Source: Mucidula mucida (lineage: Eukaryota; Basidiomycota; Agaricomycetes; Agaricales; Physalacriaceae). From it: 64,000 bases of DNA. Positions 33,512 through 44,335 of the stretch are shown here, piece by piece. The notes beneath the pieces are model-generated. The model made no database searches and was not told the DNA's origin. It was given only the letters and a program-made list of their open reading frames with translations. Both the position numbers and the translations under genes were made by a program. The stretch is from positions 62,001-126,000 of the forward strand of contig JADNYV010000018.1 in the NCBI GenBank assembly GCA_015501055.1. The letters are read 5' to 3'. Positions within the stretch are counted from its first letter, which is position 1. The number at the start of each line of letters is the position of its first letter.

Positions 33512-33751
33512 TGTTGGTTTTCATGGCGCCCACGTGATCCGAATCGCATAATGCAGGATCGATTGGTTAGCTTGCCCTTAGTCTTTCTACCACAACTAAG
33601 GGTAAGCGAACCGTTCCTCGTACCTCGATACACTAGCTGATATTAGTTACAGCGTACTGACGTGTGTGTGTGTCGTTAGGTACATTATATTATAGTCTTT
33701 CTACCACGACTAAGGCGTACTGACGTGTGTGTGTGTCGTTAGGTTCTAACA
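33512..33751 (+). repeat. Right (3') LTR of the copia element, with internal duplication
   Basis: 240 bp, against 177 for the left LTR. The extra 63 bp near the 3' end repeats two LTR pieces (ctttctaccacgactaagg and cgtactgacgtgtgtg) before the common ending GTTCTAACA. Confidence 0.9.
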
Positions 33752-33756
33752 ATCGG
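33752..33756 (+). repeat. Target site duplication of the copia element, right
   Basis: ATCGG follows the right LTR immediately and matches the 5 bp before the left LTR. Confidence 0.9.
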
Positions 33757-34434
33757 CGCGGCGCACCACGCGTTCCGTGCCCGCCTCGACGAGGGCTTCT
33801 GTGCCTGCGAGGCCAGGGCAGATCGGAGAGGTCGTTATCGTCTCACGGTGTTTACAGTCGTGCACTGTACATTCGACGTCAAAGAGACGGCCGTGCATCT
33901 CGAAAAGAAAGCTGTCTAGTGGTGGTCTGGATTCGGTTTCAGGAAGAGCGGAAAGCACATCGTTGTATGCCCGCGTCGAGAGGCCGTCGATGTTCTGCGT
34001 GATGTGCGTGAATTCGGCGCTGGGCGCGACCTTTGCTCGGAAAGCGGGTATCGAGAGCTGGGAGATGGCTGTATGCGCGGCGTTCGGGCGTGCTTTAATA
34101 GCACTAGGTAAGGGAGTTCAGATATGAGCGCGCACAAAAAGCAGGCAATGTTACATCTCGCGCCGATAGTGATAGAACTGCCAGACACGGAACTGGTTCT
34201 TGCCCCATGCCTGCGGGGTGGCCAGCGTCCGCACGTTGTGTGTGCGCCACAGGCCGCCGGCGTCGCGAAATGTTGGTATGCCTGGAAGAATGTGATGGTG
34301 CATAAGTGGGATATTCAACGGGTTGGTGTGGACGGACCGGATGCAGCAGACAGCCCAGCTCCAGACAGAACGAGAATGTGCTTAGAGCGACTGAGAGCGT
34401 CTCTGAACGCGGCTGCATCAGTGGAGGGGTCCAT
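33752..34434 (-). pseudogene. SIRT5-type sirtuin, copy 1, 5' half (split by copia element)
   Basis: Exons 34338-34434, 34155-34281 and 33752-34103 carry the N-terminal two thirds of a class III sirtuin. NAD-binding motifs are [20 protein letters not shown] and [11 protein letters not shown]. The catalytic His is in FEMHGRLF. The first zinc Cys pair is CTVHDC. FYHYRRE holds the Tyr/Arg pair known in SIRT5 to favour malonyl, succinyl and glutaryl lysine, so a mitochondrial or cytosolic desuccinylase role is inferred. The reading runs into the copia right LTR within the Asp codon of RRAD. It is divergent from APH copy B; the start codons are 327 bp apart. Confidence 0.9.
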
Positions 34435-34638
34435 TAGTGAGTTCCAAGTTCTTGTATGTGGAAGGCACAGGTCAAGTACAGCCAATTACGGTTGATGCCA
34501 AACAATAGAAGCGCCACTTGTTGATCATGCGCGAACCTTCATCTTGAGAGCTGCTAAAAATTCTGTAGCCGGCGTCAATGCTTGGCTTGCGCCCACGACG
34601 CGCCGATCGATACATGGCTCCCGTCGGCGCCCTCTAAC

Positions 34639-34673
34639 AGTCACATGACTACAGCTGCCTGATCGGCGATCAG
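34639..34673. promoter_or_regulatory. Shared divergent promoter with two palindromes (sirtuin 1 / APH B)
   Basis: Between the two divergent starts (34434 and 34762) lie AGTCACATGACT (34639-34650, an E-box-like core CACATG) and CTGATCGGCGATCAG (34659-34673, 7-bp arms around one base). The same pair in the same order recurs in the other units at 39715-39750 and 63373-63409; the second alone is kept at 58191-58205. A transcription factor site is inferred. Confidence 0.55.
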
Positions 34674-34761
34674 AGCTCATTTTTGCTTCCGACCATTATC
34701 CCAGCCAAATCCCAGCTAAGAAGTAGAGCGTACAAGTCTCTTCCACATTTGCTTAGCCCTT

Positions 34762-35798
34762 ATGGGAATCTCTCACTCACTGTATGCCTCTCCTTTATGA
34801 CCTATGCGGTACTGACCTGTATCATTCGCTAGGGCCAAACCCCTTCCGTCGTCGGTCGACGTCTGACCAATGAAGAACTCCTAGTTATGATTGACGCAGC
34901 ACGGAAAGACTCCTCTACTGCGCTTGGGATCAGTGATGAACACACAGTTATGGCCGGTGCAACCGCCTGGAGAATCACGCCAGACGCCGTGGTAAAATTG
35001 GCCCCCGCACATGAAGCATACATCATGACACATGTTGCTTCGTATTCCTCCGTACGCGTTCCCCATGTACGCCGCCTTATTCCTGTACGCCCAGGAGAAG
35101 CCTTTCTCTTGTCAAAATTTTGGCTCGTGATGGACTATGTGGACGGCGACGTGCTAGAGACTGCATGGCCACGGATGAGCTGGTGGAGACGGCTATGGAC
35201 TGTGTGGAGGCTACGGAAGAGCCTTCAAGAACTGCATCGGATCCCTCTTCCCAGTCCCGATGTGCCAGGCCCATTTGATTCCACAGGTGAGGCATTACCT
35301 TGCAGTGGATACTATTTTACGGAGCTCGATGCAGGACCGTTTGAGTCCTATCGCGCTATGGCAGACTGGTTCGACCACCTCCGCTATTGCGTTCTCGTTG
35401 GCATGCACATACACTCCGGGAAGTTTGAGCCGCATCTTTACCCGACATTCGATGCTAGCCAGCCGCTCGTCCTTTGTCACATGGATCTTAACATGCGCAA
35501 CATCATAGTGGACCGAAAAGGAGAGGTGTGGTTGGTTGATTGGGGCATGGCAGGTGCATTCCCGCCGTGGTTTGAGTACGCCAACTTGGTGCTATTTTCA
35601 AGGGCCGCCATACCAGAACGCCGCTTGCCGAAATCGTGGATGTTCTTTGCCCGGTTCGTCGCTGGAGACTATTGGTGGTACGAAGAACAATATCTTCACC
35701 GCCTAGACTCTGCATTTGGCGGATCATGGTACGAGTATGTTGTACCGAGAGGATATTTTGATCGGTTGGGTCTGAGTATCGAATATCGACGTCCATGA
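34762..35798 (+). pseudogene. APH-like kinase, copy B (N-terminal frameshift)
   Basis: Mini-exon 1 (34762-34781) encodes MGISHS plus part of a codon. After a 51-bp intron, exon 2 (34833-35798) begins AKPLPSSVDV. A one-base loss at about 34861 (GTCGACGTCTGACC, against GTCGACGCGTTGACC in other copies) then gives an immediate TGA. From an internal ATG at 34887 the reading is open for 303 residues with all family motifs: TAWRITPDAVVKLAP, FWLVMDYVDGD, LCHMDLNMRNIIVDRK and VWLVDWGMAGAFPPW. So either an N-terminally shortened, non-myristoylated kinase is made, or the copy is dead. Confidence 0.82.
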
Positions 35799-36093
35799 TC
35801 GCGGCCCACATATATCATTTCACGGATCGGTCAATTGACGCGGACTTGCGCAGTGCCTCAAGCTGGATTTCTTTGAAGTACTTCTGTCTGACTGGACATT
35901 GACGAACATCACTGGGGATCACGCAAGGAACAGCGTTTCACCGCCCTTGGCAACATCGAACACCAGTTTCTGGCCAATCTGAACAGCGAAGGTACGTATC
36001 AGCGGAGACAGCACAGTTTACTCTTCTACAGTAGCAGGGCAAAAGGACATTAATAATACATGGTTTTGTCACCAGTGGTCGCGACATTACAAT
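35799..36093. other. Duplicated 3' flank
   Basis: Bases about 35985-36093 match the reverse complement of 59278-59400 (the flank after sirtuin copy 3), so it belongs to the duplicated unit. No gene seen. Confidence 0.5.
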
Positions 36094-36490
36094 TTACATT
36101 GAAATATTCAACCCTTGTGGAAGTACAATTTCGCAAGGACCCAAAAACAACAAGTCTGCCTCGTCATCGTGATTGACAATGGTTCGGTCAACGTTGAATA
36201 CGGCGACCTTGCCTTCACAATTCCTGCAATCCTCGAGGCGGGTTGAACCTAGGCAGGAAAATAGAAATTTAATCAGAGTTCAGGCCAGTGATTTGTTTGC
36301 TTACGATGGACGATGTCCCGACAACTATAAGTACACAAAATCCGCCCTCTTTGGTGAAAGCCATAATGTATGCAGTGCGGCTTCTCGGCGGCAAACCCGA
36401 CCACATGCACGCGGTTGCGCGAGCTGTCCGCACTGTGAGCACCGCACGGCGCACCACGCGTTCCGTGCCCGCCTCGTCGGAGAGCCTCTG
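36094..36490 (-). pseudogene. SIRT5-type sirtuin, copy 2 (C-terminal fragment)
   Basis: Only the last third of the sirtuin is present. The last exon still reads VQPASRIAGIVK but loses frame by a deletion before KVAVF. A 6-bp insertion follows in DRT..NHDD. Upstream, a 10-bp deletion removes the start of DLPRC, and the N-terminal NAD-binding part is absent beyond about 36490. The donor after TSSI is a normal GTAAGC. It is clearly a pseudogene. Confidence 0.85.
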
Positions 36491-36643
36491 TGCCTGCAAG
36501 TCAAAGACACTTCCCAGGCTCACCGTCAAAAAATAAGGTGATACATCGGTGATACATTCGAATGCTAGTCCTGACGCATACTTGAGTACATTTACAAACA
36601 CGACGATTACACGTAACACAAGACAAACAACGATATCAGATAT

Positions 36644-37281
36644 TTAGTAGAACTGGCCATGCGGGGCAGGCGTAGGGACGTCAACATCTGGATGCTCCTC
36701 TTTGATCAAGCTGGTGAGCTGGTCCACCGTGGCTGCAGCTTCGGCATCTACCCAACCATACCCCTCAAAATCTCGCAAAACCACTTCGCACCAGTGCCGA
36801 CAGCCGCTCCCGGAATCAAAGTCCAAGCAGTAGCGGTCGCGATTTCTCTCCAGCAAAGCCGCAATTGCCTCATAAACGGTGAACTCCCGACGTACTGTAA
36901 TCATGAGCACATTGAGCTTGCTTCTCGAGGTGGAGAATGGATATTCATGATAATCAAATTTGAGTGTTGTGGTTCCATCATCACGATCCTCTCCAGTCGA
37001 GTTCAGAGCAACGGAGGACTCCCCGCCCTCCAACTGCAAGTAAAGGCAAAAGTGGGCAACAACCGTCGCGCCCCCCGTCTTGTAATCCTCCATCAATGCG
37101 CGTGCTGCGTGGACAGTGACACAATTGACGGTCTGGTCGAGCTGATGAGCCGGAACGCGGACTCTCGTTGTATCCGCTGTGGGAACCAGTATGAAAAATC
37201 TACGAGCTTGATCGAACAAGAACACTCACCGTGCTTGCTAGAGTTCCAGATTAGAACGTTTCCGTCCCTTTCGGTGCTCAT
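36644..37281 (-). CDS. DUF7770-like fungal protein
   Basis: Two exons (37230-37281, 36644-37176) with a 53-bp GT-AG intron join to 194 residues starting MSTERDGNVLIW. The C-terminal part GSGCRHWCEVVLRDFEGYGW resembles the GCR-W core of the fungal DUF7770 family as I remember it. Function is unknown. No signal peptide or membrane segment is visible. A truncated copy lies at 26955-27233, so this gene belongs to the duplicated block. The reading is intact and both splice sites are good, so it may be expressed. The family assignment is from memory and moderately sure. Confidence 0.7.
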
Positions 37282-38610
37282 AGCTGGGATATGCTGGGCA
37301 GGTAGACTATACGAGCAGAAAGTTGGGGAGGAACGAGGCTAGGATATACGCAGAAGCGGAGCATGAAGCTCTTATAGCCGAACTGGCTGCAAAAAGGGCA
37401 TGAAAGCTTACGATCAGAAGCAGAAGATGTAGCATGAAGTCTAGGAGAAAGGCACCTTGCCGTGATGTTTGCTCAAACCATAATGTGACCAGTATCCGAA
37501 AGATGACGAGGATGTGTTATCTTGTGAACAATCGATAAGGACGGAGAGGCCTGCGATCAGAAGATGTACTCGAGCTGATCGTGCCCATCTGGGCCTCCAG
37601 AGCACAAGGTTTCTGTCCCTTTGGGCTGTGCGCGCAGCAGGCTGGGCAGTGAATGTGTTCATAGCGTGTACTGGAAAGCAAACTGTAATTGAGACAAACC
37701 ATAAGCTGAGAATTCGTAGAGGAGGCTAATATAATATTAATATGCCTAGAGGTAGGCGATGGCATAGAGGTAGAAAGCGGCACCTGTTTAGTATTGTCTA
37801 CTTGCTCAAATGTACAGTCGAACGTTCGAGCATAAAAAAAGATGTGTTCAAACGGAATGTGAGTGTGGCATCCTGAGTACACAGAGAGGACTAGGAACCT
37901 GTAATCAAATGACGAAGAAGTAGCATGAACACGGACGAGAATATCTTGTTTTGATGTTGAGATTTCATTTAGAAAAGTGCGTCCGAATGGAAAATCTAGA
38001 CACCATAGAAGTTCAAGGTATGTAGATAAATCTGTTCTATGTGTCGTCAGTACACTTCCGTTGAGCGTCCCGAGTGTATTGACTGCATCATACTATGCAC
38101 AATTCAAATAGGTTGCGGCACGACCAGTGACTTCGGCCCACTTTAAATGCCATCCATTCCTTTATCCCGCTGTCCATAACCTTGACGCTAGTGAGGCCTG
38201 AATGAAAGACAATGATGTAACGCAAGAGGGTAGACAACTGACGCCGGAAATTTCACTTGGCAGCTTCGAGCTTGACGGTTCTTTGTATTATGTGTAGAAC
38301 AAGGATGGGGTCAACTTAGCACGTAGCTGCCGTTGAATGTTCTACTACTGCAGAGAGAAAAGGGCCTGATCGCATTGCGGGGGATGAGCATCCTGACAAT
38401 ACATGAAAATGACGGGGAAGCAACCGAGTTAGCATGCGGCCCACGTCGCTCCGCCCCGCATGAGATACGCTGCAGAGTGTTGCCGACGAGTCGAAAACGA
38501 TTCCGTCCATTAAGTAGATGTCTTTGGTATATTCAGCTCACGACATACTTTACCAATGGGTTTACATACAAAGCGGTAGAAAGCAGGACATATGACTGAC
38601 TGTCCACAAG
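37282..38610. other. Gene-poor duplicated spacer
   Basis: No gene is recognised. Parts (from about 37336, GAGGCTAGGATATACGCAGA) match the sequence at about 56380-57080, which precedes APH copy E just as this precedes copy C. It is therefore part of a segmental duplication. Confidence 0.5.
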
Positions 38611-39652
38611 TCATTGCTGTCGTCGATATTCGATGCTCAGACCTAACCGATCAAAATACTCTCTGGACGTATCACGGATGATCCATGACCCGTCGAAAGC
38701 AGACTCTAGACGGCAAAGATATTGCTCTTCGTGCCAACGATAGTCTCCAGCGACGAACCGGGCAAAAAGCATCCACGATTTCGGCAGGCGGCGTGCTGGG
38801 TGGGCGGCCCTTGAGAACAACACCAAATTGGCGTATTCAAACCAGGGCGGGAATGCGCCTGCCATGCCCCAATCGACCAACCACACCTCTCCTTTTCGGT
38901 CCACCATGATGTTGCGCATGTTGAGATCCATGTGACAAAGGACAAGCGGCTGGGTAGCGTCGAATGTCGGGTAATTCTGCGGCTCCAGCCGTCCAGTGCG
39001 CCTGTGGCGGCGGACGAGCACGGAATAGCGGAGGTGGTCAAACCAGTCTGCCATAGCGGCATATGACTCAAATGGTCCCGCGTCGTCTTCCGTAAAGTAG
39101 AATCCACTGCAAGGTAACGCCTCACCTGTCGAGTCAAACGGGCCTGGCTTATCGGGATTGGGAAGGGGGATCCGATGCAGTTCTTGAAGGCTTCGACGTA
39201 GCTTCCATACAGTCCACAGCCGTCTCCACCAGCTCATCCGTGGCCAGGCAGTCTCGAGCACGTCACCATCCACATAGTCCATTACGAGCCAAAATTTTGA
39301 CAAGAAAATGGCTTCTCCTGGGCGTACAGGTATAAGGCGGCGTACTTTTGGAACGCGGACGGAAGAATGCGAGGCCACATATGACATGATGTATGCTTCG
39401 TGGGCGGGGGCGCGTTTTACCACGGCGTCCGGGGTGATTCTCCAGGCGGTGGTGCCTGACATGAATGCGTGTTCATCAGTGATTCCGAGTGCGGTGGATG
39501 AATCTTTTCGTGCTGCGTCAATCATGACTATGAGTTCTTCATCGGTTAACGCGTCGACCGACGACGCAACCGGTTTGGCCCTAGAGTAATACACATCAGT
39601 GCCGCACAGCGTTACAGATGGGAGAGGCGTACGAAGAGTGAGAAATCCCCAT
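38611..39652 (-). CDS. APH-like kinase, copy C (intact, predicted N-myristoylated)
   Basis: Exon 1 (39633-39652, 20 nt) encodes MGISHS and part of Ser7. After a 52-bp intron, exon 2 (38611-39580) completes 329 residues. The N-terminus MGISHSS fits the N-myristoylation pattern MGxxxS, so membrane attachment is inferred. The fold is that of aminoglycoside phosphotransferase-like kinases (Pfam APH): TAWRITPDAVVKRAP with probable ATP-binding Lys62, hinge FWLVMDYVDGD, Brenner-type HMDLNMRN with catalytic Asp225, and VWLVDWGMAGAFPPW with metal-binding Asp243. Fungal relatives phosphorylate unknown small molecules or proteins; aminoglycoside resistance should not be assumed. Copies at 24.9, 34.8, 48.6, 57.1 and 63.5 kb are related; this one alone has no visible lesion over its full length. 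Its former divergent sirtuin partner has been lost at about 39780. Confidence 0.9.
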
Positions 39653-39714
39653 CAGAGGGCACTAAGCAAACAAGTGGAAGAGACCAGTATGGTGGTCGGA
39701 AGCAAATGTGAATT

Positions 39715-39750
39715 GTAATCGCCGATCAGGCGGCAACAGTCATGTGACTG
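39715..39750. promoter_or_regulatory. Promoter palindromes upstream of APH copy C
   Basis: The GATCG-C-CGATC element (39715-39729, one arm base changed) and CAGTCATGTGACTG (39737-39750) lie 63-98 bp before the ATG, as in the other units but in reverse orientation. Confidence 0.55.
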
Positions 39751-39839
39751 TTGAGTGTTTCCGGACTTGCTCAATTAGCCTGGCGAGGGCGGCTCTAGTA
39801 GGTGCGGTACTGTCTCGTGAACTTGATACGCACTATAGA

Positions 39840-40653
39840 GCCTGGTTTCATCGGACAGGGCAATATTGCCATCCCCCGTTCATCATTTTTTTCAAGCTCC
39901 GCCTGGGTGCAGGTCGAAGAGCGGACGGGCAATCTTGGAGAAACCTTGGATGAACTGGTGATAAAAGTTCCCAAATCCAAGGAAGGACTGAACATATTTA
40001 ACGTTTTGAGGCTCTGGCCATTGTACAACACTGGCAACCTTGGCGGGGTCCATGCAAAGTGCATCGTGAGAGATGATAAGTCCCAAGAATTCGATTGACT
40101 CAGCTTCAAAGATGCATTTCTCTGGCTTGGCATAAAGATCATGATCCCGAAGCCGCTGTAAGACTTGCCAAACCACATCTTGGTGTTCCTCAAGTGTCTT
40201 TATAAATATCAGGATGTCATCCATATATACCACAACTTTTCCCGAGTCAATAAGGTCCTTAAGAATGGTATTCATCATTGCTTGAAACGTGGCAGGGGAA
40301 TTCATAAGACCAAAAAACATCACTGTAGGTTCAAATAGGCTGCAATTTGTCTTGAACGCGCCCTTCCACTTGTCTCCTTCTTTGATCCAAACATTATTGT
40401 AACCCCAATGCAAGTCAATTTTAGAGAAGATCCTCGCGCCCTTAAGCTTGTCAATAAGCTCAGGTATAAGGAAAAGGGGTACTGGTTCTTGATGGTTCCC
40501 TTGTTGAGCTTGCAATAGTCCTGAACAGGGTGTAGCTTTCCGTCTTTCTTTTTAACAAAGAAGAAGGAACTCGCCATAGGGGATTTAGATGGGCGGATAT
40601 ACCCTTTGGCCAAGTTCTTGTCCAGGAACGTGTCAAGTCCAACTTGTTCAACA
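39840..40653 (-). mobile_element. Ty3/gypsy pol fragment (second family)
   Basis: The minus-strand reading holds a reverse transcriptase core: [65 protein letters not shown] (intact YMDD) and FLGLIISHDALCMDPAKVAS, ending in QGFSKIARPLFDL. It has frame breaks near 40515 and no LTRs of its own. It differs clearly from the chromoviruses next to it (YMDD against YLDN), so it is another family into which a chromovirus end was placed. Confidence 0.85.
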
Positions 40654-41184
40654 TTTTAGCAACTGACTATAGCCACAAGACTAAACCAGGTACCACAGAG
40701 AGACTTAGGGAAAAGAAAGTGTTCACATTCATAGAACTAGGCTAGGCCAGGTGTATAAACGAGATCAGAACTAAAGTACAACAATGATACACTACTGCTT
40801 ATATACTAGTAAGTCTGTGTTTGAAACTCCTTGTCCATACATGTTTCCACTAGGGATGCTCCATGCCCTTGACCCAGTGTTGTATGCTACTAGTCCGTGA
40901 AACCATTAAATACGAGTGGTAACTGCATGTAAGTAATAATACTGAAACGGCCATGTGTGCTACAAGTGTTGGCGGTGTGTATACAATAGGAAGTCCATGA
41001 GGTGTCGGCATGTATGATGTCATCCTTGTGTTTGGCATGTGTCCGATATGAGTACGGCTTTGGTAATGAAAAGGGATGTGATTGTAGACGAAACAGATAA
41101 TAAAACGGTCCGTTGGTTGATAAGACAAGCCCCCGATAAGATATAATAAAATGTGAAAATGTGAAAATATGGCAATTCATAACA
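40654..41184 (-). repeat. 3' LTR of chromovirus G2
   Basis: About 531 bp. It is read on the minus strand from TGTTATGAATTGCC to GTTGCTAAAA; the terminal CA has become AA. It carries a promoter-like TATATAAGCAG segment. Confidence 0.85.
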
Positions 41185-43806
41185 TCACCCCCTCCTTAAG
41201 GCACAAGTTCTATTCTGCGCCAGAGTTGCTCCATGAGGGCTTCAGAGGGTAGCATGACGTTGAGAGATTTGGTATTGGGCTGTGGCATGGGCCAGAATAA
41301 ATGTGATAGAAATTGCGACATGGGAACTTCAATGCGAGCAAGCACAGGTGGCTTCGGCTTGTTTGGAAATTGTTGGTAAAAATCACTGATGGCTTTGTCG
41401 GCATTTTTGAGATTGCATGCCAGTTCCCATGTCTGTTTATGTGTGCCATAACCCTTCCAATGGACCTTGTATTGGGAGCCTCTGTGGTGCTTGCGGGAAT
41501 TAACCACTTTCTCAACTTCCCATTCCGGTTCGGCTCCTTCCAGCATAGGTGGTGGACACGTGTCTTGGGGTTGCGTCGGAAATTGAGCCTCGTGGTAGGG
41601 CGTCAGCAGGGCCTCATTGAACACGGGATGGATGCTCTTCCACGTGTGAGGGATCTGGAGCTTGTAAGAGCTTGCCCCGACGTACTTGATGACCTTGAAC
41701 AGTCCGAAGTATTTGTCATCTAACTTCTTCATTGGCCTGTTTGTGCTGAGATTTGTCCCTTCCAACCATACTTTGTCTCCTTCCTTGTAGTCCACTGCCT
41801 TTGTTCTTTTCCTGTTATAAAACCATTTCATATCTTCCTTTGCCATCTTCAATGCCGATCCGACTTTGTCCCATGTCTTCTTCATACTGTCGGCAAACTC
41901 CTGCGCAGTCTCATTTCTCAATGCCGTTTTCGGAGCGGTGCCTTTGTAGGGTGTCTGCCCATGTCTGTGAAGAACGGAGTGACTTTGGTTGCCGAGTGTA
42001 CCCAATCATTATAAACAAATTCAGCAAAGGGTAACCATTCATGCCAGTTGTTCTGATGATAATTGACAAATAACCGTAAGAAATGTTCTATCTCTTGGTT
42101 CAACCGTTCTGTCTGTCCATTTGCCTGTGAATGGTACGCCGTTGTGAAATTCCCTTCAATGCCCAATAGTCGGTACAACTCCTTCATGAAACGCGAGTAA
42201 TATTGTGGCCCTCAATCATGTATCATCTGTTGCGGCAATCCATGTATGGGAAAGATGTGATCACGGTAAATACGAGCCATGCCTTCTGACGTTAGGGTAG
42301 TGTGTGTTGGTATGATGCGTAACCGCTTTGTGAAATGATCCACAAACGTGCTGATTACATTGTATCCTCTCAACTCTGGCAACTCGCCAATCATGTCCGT
42401 CCCGACTTTCTCCCATGATTTGCTTGGTATGTCTATAGAATGAAGGGGTGCAGCCGGCTTTGTGCGATGTGACTTTGTAACTTGGCATTTTTGACACCCT
42501 TCCACATATTCGCGGACGTCTCAGCTGATTCTGGGCCACCAATAGGTGCGTGTGATCAGCTCGAGGGTCTTGTATTGTCCGGGATGCCCTGCAAGCTGTG
42601 TATTATGGTGCATTCCAATAACTCTTCCCCGCAATTCCTTGTCCTTCGGTATGTAAATACGATCTTTCCACATAATAAGTCTATTTTCCTTCTCTTCCCA
42701 TCCTTTTTCTTTGTTTTCTAATGCTTTTTGTACGTATCTGTCTTTGTTTCCCTTTCTTTGTTTGATTTTGTTAAGTAATTCGTTCTTTGGTGTAGCTACT
42801 GTATGTAAAGAAAATTGAATTTGTGAAAAAAAACTCTAGCTTGAGCAAAACAACGTTTTCATTATCTTTTTCCCCCTTCTCAAGGCCTGTCATCCTTGAC
42901 AAGGCATCAGCTTTTCCCATTGTCCTGCCCGGCTTATGAATTATCTGTATGTCATACTCTGCCAACTCCGTAACCCATCTCGCTTGCCTCCGATTCAACT
43001 TCTGTGGCTTCCGGAAGTACTGAAGGTTTTGATGATCGGTAAAAACCTCCACAGTCTCCTTAGCGCCAAGGAGATACTGCCTCCAGTCATCAATCGAGTC
43101 CATAATAGCCATTATTTCCTTGTCGTAGATCTCGTAGTTGCATTCAACTTCATTTAACGCGCGAGATCAAAAAGCCACTGGTCTTCATTTCCCGTCAACA
43201 AATTGGGAAAGAACAGCCCCATTTGCATAGTTTGAGGAGTTCACCTCAACTCGAAACTTGCCATCGTCGCGTGGGACAATCAGCACGGGTTCTTCTGTCA
43301 TCCTCCGTTTCAACTCCTCAAATGCCTTGTGCTGCTCCATGCCCCAAACCCACTTGCCCTTCCCGGTTAGCAATGTCAATGGCTTTGCTACTCCTGCAAA
43401 TCCCTGGATGAAATGTCAATAGACATTGCAGAAGCCCAGGAATGACTGTACTTCCTTCTTCTTCGTCGGCTCCCTCCAATCCTTCACTACGGCCACTTTT
43501 GCCGGGTCCATCTTCACTTCTCCTCCTCCAACAATCACTTCCAAGTAATCTACAGTATGTGCCTCAAAACTACATTTCTTGGGTTTTAAGTACAACTTAT
43601 TTACTCGCAATATTTCTAATACCCTGCGTACAATCTGTCTATGCTCCTTGAGAGTGTTTGTAAAGATAAGTATATTGTCCAAGTAGACTATAACATGTCC
43701 GTTATCAATCAACTCTTTTAGGATGTGATTCATAAACGATTGGAACGTTGCCGGCAAGTTTGTGAGTCCGAAGAACATTACCAATGGTTTGAACAGCCCC
43801 CGGTTT

Positions 43807-44335
43807 TGTTAGCGACTGACTAAGCCACGAGACTCAACCAGGTACCACAACAAGAACTGAAAGAGAAGGCGTTCGCGTTCGTAAGACTAGGCTAGGCCAG
43901 GTGTATAAACGAGATCGGAACTAAAGTACAATGATACTACACTACTGCTTATATACTAGTAAGTCTGTGTTTGAGACTCCTTGTCCATACACGTTTCCAC
44001 TAGGGATGCTCCACGCCCTTGACCCAGTGTTGTATGCTACTAGTCCGTGAAACCATTAAATACGAGTGGTAACTGCATGTAAGTAATAATACTGAAACGA
44101 CCATGTGTACTACGAGTGTCGGCGGTGTGTATACAATAGGGAGTCCATGAGGTATCGGCATGTATGATGTCATCTATGTGTTGGACATGTGTCCAACATG
44201 AGTATGGCTTCGGTAATGAAAAGGGGTATGATCGGTGACGAAACAGATGATGAAACGGTCCGTTGGTTGATAAGACAAGGCCCCCGATAAGATATGATAA
44301 GATGTGAAAGTGTGAAAATATGGCGATTCATAACA
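43807..44335 (-). repeat. Solo LTR nested in the reverse transcriptase of G2
   Basis: 529 bp, TGTTATGAATCGCC to GTCGCTAACA on the minus strand, flanked by GGTTT at 43802-43806 and 44336-44340. It splits the RT codons of the FRTNRGLF segment. It is the same LTR family as the host element, so a sister element inserted here and then lost its interior. Confidence 0.9.

Larger units (their letters stand above)
28316..33751 (+). mobile_element. Ty1/copia LTR retrotransposon, complete but frameshifted
   Basis: The element is bounded by TG...CA long terminal repeats (28316-28492, 33512-33751) and by a 5-bp ATCGG duplication. One gag-pol reading starts at 28621. A purine-rich tract (cgaggaggag, 33502-33511) precedes the right LTR. 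Domain order protease, integrase, reverse transcriptase, RNase H is diagnostic of copia/Pseudoviridae-type elements. It lies in opposite orientation to the sirtuin gene it interrupts. The LTRs differ at only a few positions apart from one 63-bp length difference, so insertion is fairly recent. Confidence 0.95.

Noticed and set aside
34762..35798. Reading the APH copies as antibiotic-resistance genes
   Set aside because: The fold is shared, but fungal APH-like kinases are diverse and the substrate cannot be told from sequence.
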